DNA of 64,000 bases from Halorientalis marina (GTDB lineage Archaea > Halobacteriota > Halobacteria > Halobacteriales > Haloarculaceae): the NCBI RefSeq assembly GCF_023028345.1, contig NZ_CP095487.1, positions 3,286,001-3,350,000 of the forward strand. Direction: 5' to 3'. The position numbers were made by a program, and so were the translations under genes. The notes beneath the pieces were generated by a model that had not been told where the DNA came from, did no database searches, and saw only the letters and a program-made list of their open reading frames with translations. Positions 59,771 to 64,000 of the stretch are shown piece after piece. The stretch's first letter is position 1. Every line of letters starts with the position of its first letter.

Positions 59771-62608
59771 ATGAGTCTCGAGGAGGAGTACCAACTCGAC
59801 TACTTCGAGGAGGAGGGCTTCGTCCGGAAGGAGTGTCCGGAGTGTGGGGCCCACTTCTGGACGCGGGACGGGGACCGCGAGACCTGTGGCGAACCCCCCT
59901 GTGCGGAGTACAGTTTCATCGACGACCCCGGCTTTGCCGAGTCCTACACGCTGGAGGAGATGCGCGAGGCATTCCTGTCTTTCTTCGAGGACCACGACCA
60001 CGAGCGCATCGACCCGTACCCGGTCGCCGCCAACCGCTGGCGCGACGACGTGCTCCTGACGCAGGCGTCGATCTACGACTTCCAGCCGCTCGTCACCTCC
60101 GGGGAGACGCCGCCGCCCGCGAACCCCCTCACCATCAGCCAGCCCTGCATCCGGATGCAGGACATCGACAACGTCGGCAAGACCGGGCGCCACACCATGG
60201 CCTTCGAGATGATGGCCCACCACGCGTTCAACGCCCGCGAGGACCTCGACGACCCCGAGCAGTACGCCTACGAGGGCGAGGTCTACTGGAAGGACGAGAC
60301 GGTCCGGCTCTGTGACGAACTGTTCGAGGAGATGGGCGCCAATCTCGACGAGATCACCTACATCGAGGACCCGTGGGTGGGCGGCGGCAACGCCGGCCCG
60401 GCCATCGAGGTCATCTACCGCGGTGCCGAACTCGCCACGCTCGTCTTCATGTCCATGGAGCAGGACCCGGACGGCGAGTACGAGATGAAAGACGGCAACC
60501 GCTACAGCCCGATGGACACCTACATCGTCGACACGGGCTACGGGCTGGAGCGGTGGACCTGGATGAGCCAGGGCACGGCCACGGTGTACGAGGCCATCTA
60601 CCCGGACATGATCGACTTCCTCACGGACAACGCCGGGATCGACCACAGCGACGAGGAGGCGGCGATCATCCACGACGCCGCGCGGCTCTCCGGGAGTCTC
60701 GATATCGACGACGTGGACGACGTGGAGGCCGCCCGCGCCGATATCGCCGCGGAACTGGGCGTCGACGTCGACCGCCTCCGGGACCTCGTCGAACCGCTGG
60801 AGGACATCTACGCCATCTCCGATCACTGCCGGACGCTCGCGTACATGCTCGGGGACGGTATCGTCCCCTCGAACGTCGGCACGGGCTATCTCGCGCGGAT
60901 GGTCCTCCGGCGGACGAAGCGGCTCTGTGACAACGTCGGCGTCGACGCGCCGCTGGACGAACTCGTCGATATGCAGGCCGAGCGGCTGGACTACGAGAAC
61001 CGCGACACGATCCGGGACATCGTCCGCACGGAGGTCGAGAAGTACCGGGAGACGCTGGACCGCGGTGGACGGAAGGTCCGCCAGCTCGCCGACGAGTACG
61101 CCGAGCGGGGCGAGCCGATCCCCACCGACGAACTCATCGAGCTCTACGACTCCCACGGCATCCAGCCGGACATGGTCGAGGAGATCGCCGCCGAAAAGGA
61201 CGTCGACGTGGCGATTCCCGACGATTTCTACGCGCTGGTCGCCGACCGGCACGGCGGCGGCGACGCCGAGGAAGCGGCCGCGGAGGCCGGCGACGACCGG
61301 CTCGCCGAACTGCCCGATACCGACCGGCTCTACTACGAGGACCAGGAGCGCACGGACTTCGAGGCGGTCGTGCTGGACGTCCTCGAACGGGAGGACGGTG
61401 AATACGACGTGGTGCTCGACCAGACGATGTTCTACCCGGAGGGCGGTGGGCAGCCGCCGGATCACGGGACGCTGTCGACGGACGACGTGACCGCCGAGGT
61501 CACGGACGTTCAGACCAGAAACGGCGCCGTCGTCCACCGGACCGACGCCGACCCGGGCAAAGGCGAGTTCGTCCGCGGGCAGGTCGACGCGACGCGGCGC
61601 CGGCGGCTGATGCGCCACCACACTGCCACCCACATCGTCGGCCACGCCGCCCGGGAGGTCCTGGGCGACCACATCCGGCAGGCCGGCGCGCAGAAACACA
61701 CCGACAGCGCGCGCATCGACGTGCGCCACTACGAGCCCATCAGCCGCGAGGAGGTCAAGGAGATCGAGCGGCTGGCGAACGGTATCGTCACCGAAAACGC
61801 GTCGGTCACCCAGGAGTGGCCCGACCGCCACGAGGCCGAGGAGGAACACGGCTTCGACCTCTACCAGGGCGGCATCCCGGCCGGCGAGCAGATCCGCCTG
61901 ATCCACGTCGACGACGACGTACAGGCCTGTGGCGGCACGCACGTCTCCCGGACCGGCGACATCGGGACGATCAAGATTCGGGGGACCGAGCGCATTCAGG
62001 ACGGCGTCGAGCGCATCACCTTCGCCGCCGGCGAGGCGGCCATCGAGGCCACACAGGCGACCGAGGACGCACTCTACGAGGCCGCCGAGACGCTGGACGT
62101 GAACCCCCGGGACGTGCCCGAGACCGCCGCCCGCTTCTTCGACGAGTGGAAGGAACGGGGCAAGACCATCGAGGACCTCAAGTCGGAGCTGGCGGAGGTC
62201 CGGGCCGCGGGCGGGGCCGACGGCGAAGAGGTCGAGGTCGGCGACGCGACGGCCGTGATCCAGCGGCTCGACGCGGACATGGACGAGATGCGCGCGACGG
62301 CCAACGCCCTCGTCGAGGACGGGAAGATCGCAGTCGTGGGCAGCGCGCCGGACGGCGTCCCCGCGAGCGACGCGAGTGGGGGCTCGGCGGACGAGGGAAG
62401 CGAGTCCGGCGGCGCACAGTTCGTCGTCGCCGTCCCCGACGGGTCGGAGGTCGACGCCGGCGAGGTCGTCGGCGAACTCGCCTCGCGGGTCGGCGGCGGC
62501 GGTGGCGGCCCGCCGGACTTCGCACAGGGCGGCGGTCCCGACGCCGACGCGCTCGACGACGCGCTCGACGACGCACCGTCGATCCTCAAGCAGGTTCTGA
62601 ACGCCTGA
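59771..62608 (+). CDS. alaS: Alanyl-tRNA synthetase, archaeal type
   Basis: This 945-residue class II enzyme charges tRNA-Ala. The archaeal N-terminus (CPECGAHFW...CGEPPCAEY) contains a zinc-ribbon-like segment. Catalytic domain motifs include [13 protein letters not shown] and [10 protein letters not shown]. The editing domain has [15 protein letters not shown] and CGGTH (Cys, His ligands). A C-terminal domain with coiled and Gly-rich parts (GGGGGPPDF) follows, ending near LKQVLNA. Length is normal for archaeal AlaS. A promoter-like GTTTTAGG lies at 59736-59743, and GCCAC-CTA-GTGGC, a small palindrome, sits at 59753-59765 just before the ATG. Confidence 0.97.
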   Translation: MSLEEEYQLDYFEEEGFVRKECPECGAHFWTRDGDRETCGEPPCAEYSFIDDPGFAESYTLEEMREAFLSFFEDHDHERIDPYPVAANRWRDDVLLTQASIYDFQPLVTSGETPPPANPLTISQPCIRMQDIDNVGKTGRHTMAFEMMAHHAFNAREDLDDPEQYAYEGEVYWKDETVRLCDELFEEMGANLDEITYIEDPWVGGGNAGPAIEVIYRGAELATLVFMSMEQDPDGEYEMKDGNRYSPMDTYIVDTGYGLERWTWMSQGTATVYEAIYPDMIDFLTDNAGIDHSDEEAAIIHDAARLSGSLDIDDVDDVEAARADIAAELGVDVDRLRDLVEPLEDIYAISDHCRTLAYMLGDGIVPSNVGTGYLARMVLRRTKRLCDNVGVDAPLDELVDMQAERLDYENRDTIRDIVRTEVEKYRETLDRGGRKVRQLADEYAERGEPIPTDELIELYDSHGIQPDMVEEIAAEKDVDVAIPDDFYALVADRHGGGDAEEAAAEAGDDRLAELPDTDRLYYEDQERTDFEAVVLDVLEREDGEYDVVLDQTMFYPEGGGQPPDHGTLSTDDVTAEVTDVQTRNGAVVHRTDADPGKGEFVRGQVDATRRRRLMRHHTATHIVGHAAREVLGDHIRQAGAQKHTDSARIDVRHYEPISREEVKEIERLANGIVTENASVTQEWPDRHEAEEEHGFDLYQGGIPAGEQIRLIHVDDDVQACGGTHVSRTGDIGTIKIRGTERIQDGVERITFAAGEAAIEATQATEDALYEAAETLDVNPRDVPETAARFFDEWKERGKTIEDLKSELAEVRAAGGADGEEVEVGDATAVIQRLDADMDEMRATANALVEDGKIAVVGSAPDGVPASDASGGSADEGSESGGAQFVVAVPDGSEVDAGEVVGELASRVGGGGGGPPDFAQGGGPDADALDDALDDAPSILKQVLNA

Positions 62609-62638
62609 GGACCGTCGGAAGGGGCATCCGAGCGGTCG

Positions 62639-63559
62639 CTAATCGGCGGGGCGCTCGGAGCGGAATCGCCTGATTTCCGCGCGGAGCGCCGACCGCTTGA
62701 GCAGCAGGAAACCGGCGAGGATCAGGCAGAAGCCGCCCACCGTCCACGCCGACACCGGTTCGTCGAGCAACAGCCAGCCGGTGGCCGTGGCGACGACCGG
62801 GACCACGTAGGAGACGAGGTTCGTCTCCAGCGGGCCGAAGTTCGCCAGCAGCCAGAAGTAGATCAGGAAGGCAACGGCGGTCGCGAGGACCGCCAGGTAC
62901 GCGAGAACGCCGAGCGCGAGCGGCGGCGTCGGGCCCGCGAGCGGCGACTCGCCGGTCAGGAGACTCCCCGCGTGGAGGAGCACTGCGCCGACGAGCATCG
63001 ACCACGCGGTGAACGGCGCCCGCGGCAGCGTCGACTCGGAGCGGCGGACGAGAACGCTCCCGACCGCGACGCTGAGGGCGGCCAGCGCGACGAGGCCCTT
63101 GCCGACGACGCCCGCGGCGAGGAGGTTGTCGGGGTCCGGGCGGGCGATGGCCGCCACGCCGGCGAAGCCGACCGCGAGGCCGACGAGGCCGACGGACGTG
63201 AAGCGTTCCTCGGGGAGCAGCCCCCAGGCGGCGACGGTCGTCAGGATCGGGATGAGGCTGTAGATGATCGACGCGACGCCGGCGGTCGTCGACTGCTGGC
63301 CGACGAACAGCAGGCTGTTGCCCGCGATCATGAACGTGCCGCTAGCCAGGACCACCCACAGGTCCGCCCGGGTCCGTGGCCGCCAGTGCGAGGCGGTGAC
63401 GGCCGCGTACGCCAGCAGGAGGAGGCCGGCGATATCGTACCGGGCGGCGGCGAAGAAGACCGGCGGGAACGTCTCCAGACCCACCTCGATGGCGGGGAAC
63501 GAGCCGCCCCAGAGTGCGGCGAGGCCGAGAAACAGCGCGACGGAGCGGTATCGTGACAC
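62639..63559 (-). CDS. EamA/DMT-family transporter
   Basis: The 306-residue protein has ten hydrophobic helices in two EamA halves, beginning SVALFLGLAALWGGSFPAIE and with a central VGKGLVALAALSVAVGSVLV. It is a drug/metabolite transporter with unknown substrate; it is a distinct family member from the one at 21386. The start is GTG 63559; an upstream ATG would add about 54 residues of low-quality sequence. It converges on alaS, 30 bases from the alaS stop. Confidence 0.85.
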   Translation of the reverse strand: MSRYRSVALFLGLAALWGGSFPAIEVGLETFPPVFFAAARYDIAGLLLLAYAAVTASHWRPRTRADLWVVLASGTFMIAGNSLLFVGQQSTTAGVASIIYSLIPILTTVAAWGLLPEERFTSVGLVGLAVGFAGVAAIARPDPDNLLAAGVVGKGLVALAALSVAVGSVLVRRSESTLPRAPFTAWSMLVGAVLLHAGSLLTGESPLAGPTPPLALGVLAYLAVLATAVAFLIYFWLLANFGPLETNLVSYVVPVVATATGWLLLDEPVSAWTVGGFCLILAGFLLLKRSALRAEIRRFRSERPAD

Positions 63560-63704
63560 TGCCGGGCAAATGGCCGCCGAGCACGTAATACGTACGGGTG
63601 TTTCGGCCGCCCGACGCCGGCGGTTCCCGGGGGCGGTGGCCGTCCGGTCACCGCTGGCGCGATCCAGGAGGACTGAAGCCCCTCCACCCGAAACGTGTCG
63701 AGAC

Positions 63705-64000
63705 ATGCCGACCACGACCAACGACGGGGTGGAGCTGTGCTACGAGACGACCGGCGACGGCCCGACGGTGGCGTTCGTCGAGCCGGTCGGCTACGGCGCG
63801 TGGTGCTGGTCGTGGCTGGTCGACGCGCTCGGCGAGCGCTTCGAGCGACTCGTCTGGGACCTCCGGGGCACGGGCCGCTCGGACACCCCCGAGGGACCGT
63901 ACGACGTGGCGACGCTCGCGAGCGACCTCGAAGCCGTCCTGCACGACCACGGCGCCGGCGACGTCCACCTCGTCGGCGCGGGGCTGGGCGGGATGGTCGC
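63705..64000 (+). CDS. Alpha/beta hydrolase-fold protein, 3'-truncated by window edge
   Basis: The first 98 residues are visible. PTTTNDGVELCYETTGDGP, then WDLRGTGRSDTPEGPYDVAT, is the typical N-terminal half of an alpha/beta hydrolase. The nucleophile elbow reads VGAGLGGM: Gly 93 stands where Ser of GxSxG is expected. Family members with this motif recur in haloarchaea as I recall, and may not be hydrolases. The rest is outside the window. ATG 63705 has no strong TATA box. Confidence 0.75.
   Translation, partial: MPTTTNDGVELCYETTGDGPTVAFVEPVGYGAWCWSWLVDALGERFERLVWDLRGTGRSDTPEGPYDVATLASDLEAVLHDHGAGDVHLVGAGLGGMV

Noticed and set aside
59354-61942. An 862-codon minus-strand frame opposite alaS
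   Set aside because: AlaS on the plus strand carries all family motifs; the minus frame is rich in Val/Asp/Arg without recognisable domains.
1-64000. CRISPR arrays, rRNA operons or complete insertion sequences
   Set aside because: No regularly spaced repeats, rRNA signatures, transposase motifs or terminal repeats with target duplications were found by reading both strands.

Overview
The window is chromosomal DNA of a haloarchaeon (class Halobacteria). G+C is high, codons end overwhelmingly in G or C, and predicted proteins are acidic. Many genes start a few bases after a TATA box, which suggests leaderless transcripts. Typical haloarchaeal families are present: SAMP2, two TatC proteins, a halocyanin, Tat lipoproteins, TBP, Orc/Cdc6, PCNA, PriL, and DUF460. 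I cannot name the genus. No rRNA, tRNA, CRISPR array, complete insertion sequence or prophage was recognised. The window opens inside an alcohol dehydrogenase gene and closes inside an alpha/beta hydrolase gene.

Layout. 1-8.3 kb: alcohol dehydrogenase, SCP2-like protein, DUF460 protein, HIT hydrolase, a surface protein, RNase Z and a DUF4382 lipoprotein. 8.4-13.2 kb: an RFC-like AAA+ protein, a double KaiC/RAD55 ATPase, a tRNA G10 methyltransferase and, divergently, TBP. 13.4-19.8 kb: HisG, an adenosine/SAH-type deaminase and S-adenosylhomocysteine hydrolase, so two SAH-consuming enzymes lie close together. 19.8-24.8 kb: a regulator, a flavin reductase, a DMT transporter, the Holliday junction resolvase Hjc and a low-GC island with a zinc-ribbon membrane protein. 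24.9-29.5 kb: PriL, PCNA and RlmE. 29.5-34.3 kb: divergent double-TatC and single-TatC genes. 34.4-48.6 kb: mixed metabolism, LarE, MinD-like ATPase, MutS-like ATPase, halocyanin, histidine kinase and Orc. 49-57 kb: two phosphohexomutases, RpiA, a histone-fold protein, LarB, two paralogous mini zinc ribbons and SAMP2. 57.4-64 kb: RfcA, a tspO-opsin gene pair, AlaS and a transporter.

The most interesting signals are these. (1) A tspO gene overlaps by four bases (ATGA) the start of a divergent microbial rhodopsin gene at 58409-59601. The opsin keeps the retinal lysine and both carboxylate counter-ion positions, but several retinal-pocket residues are changed. (2) A sharp island of A/T-ending codons covers the Walker B motif of rfcA, which looks like the scar of a lost intein. 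(3) Partial duplications with 34-base direct repeats lie at the 5' end of hjc and the 3' end of the RFC-like gene; the hjc one contains a palindrome cluster. (4) A family of palindrome-rich intergenic elements occurs at several sites. (5) A 432-base gap contains a strong promoter followed by two stable hairpins, which may be an unannotated RNA.

Replication and repair proteins are unusually dense: two RFC-type ATPases, PCNA, PriL, Orc, Hjc, a MutS-like ATPase and a RAD55-type protein. They are spread among unrelated genes rather than arranged as one operon.
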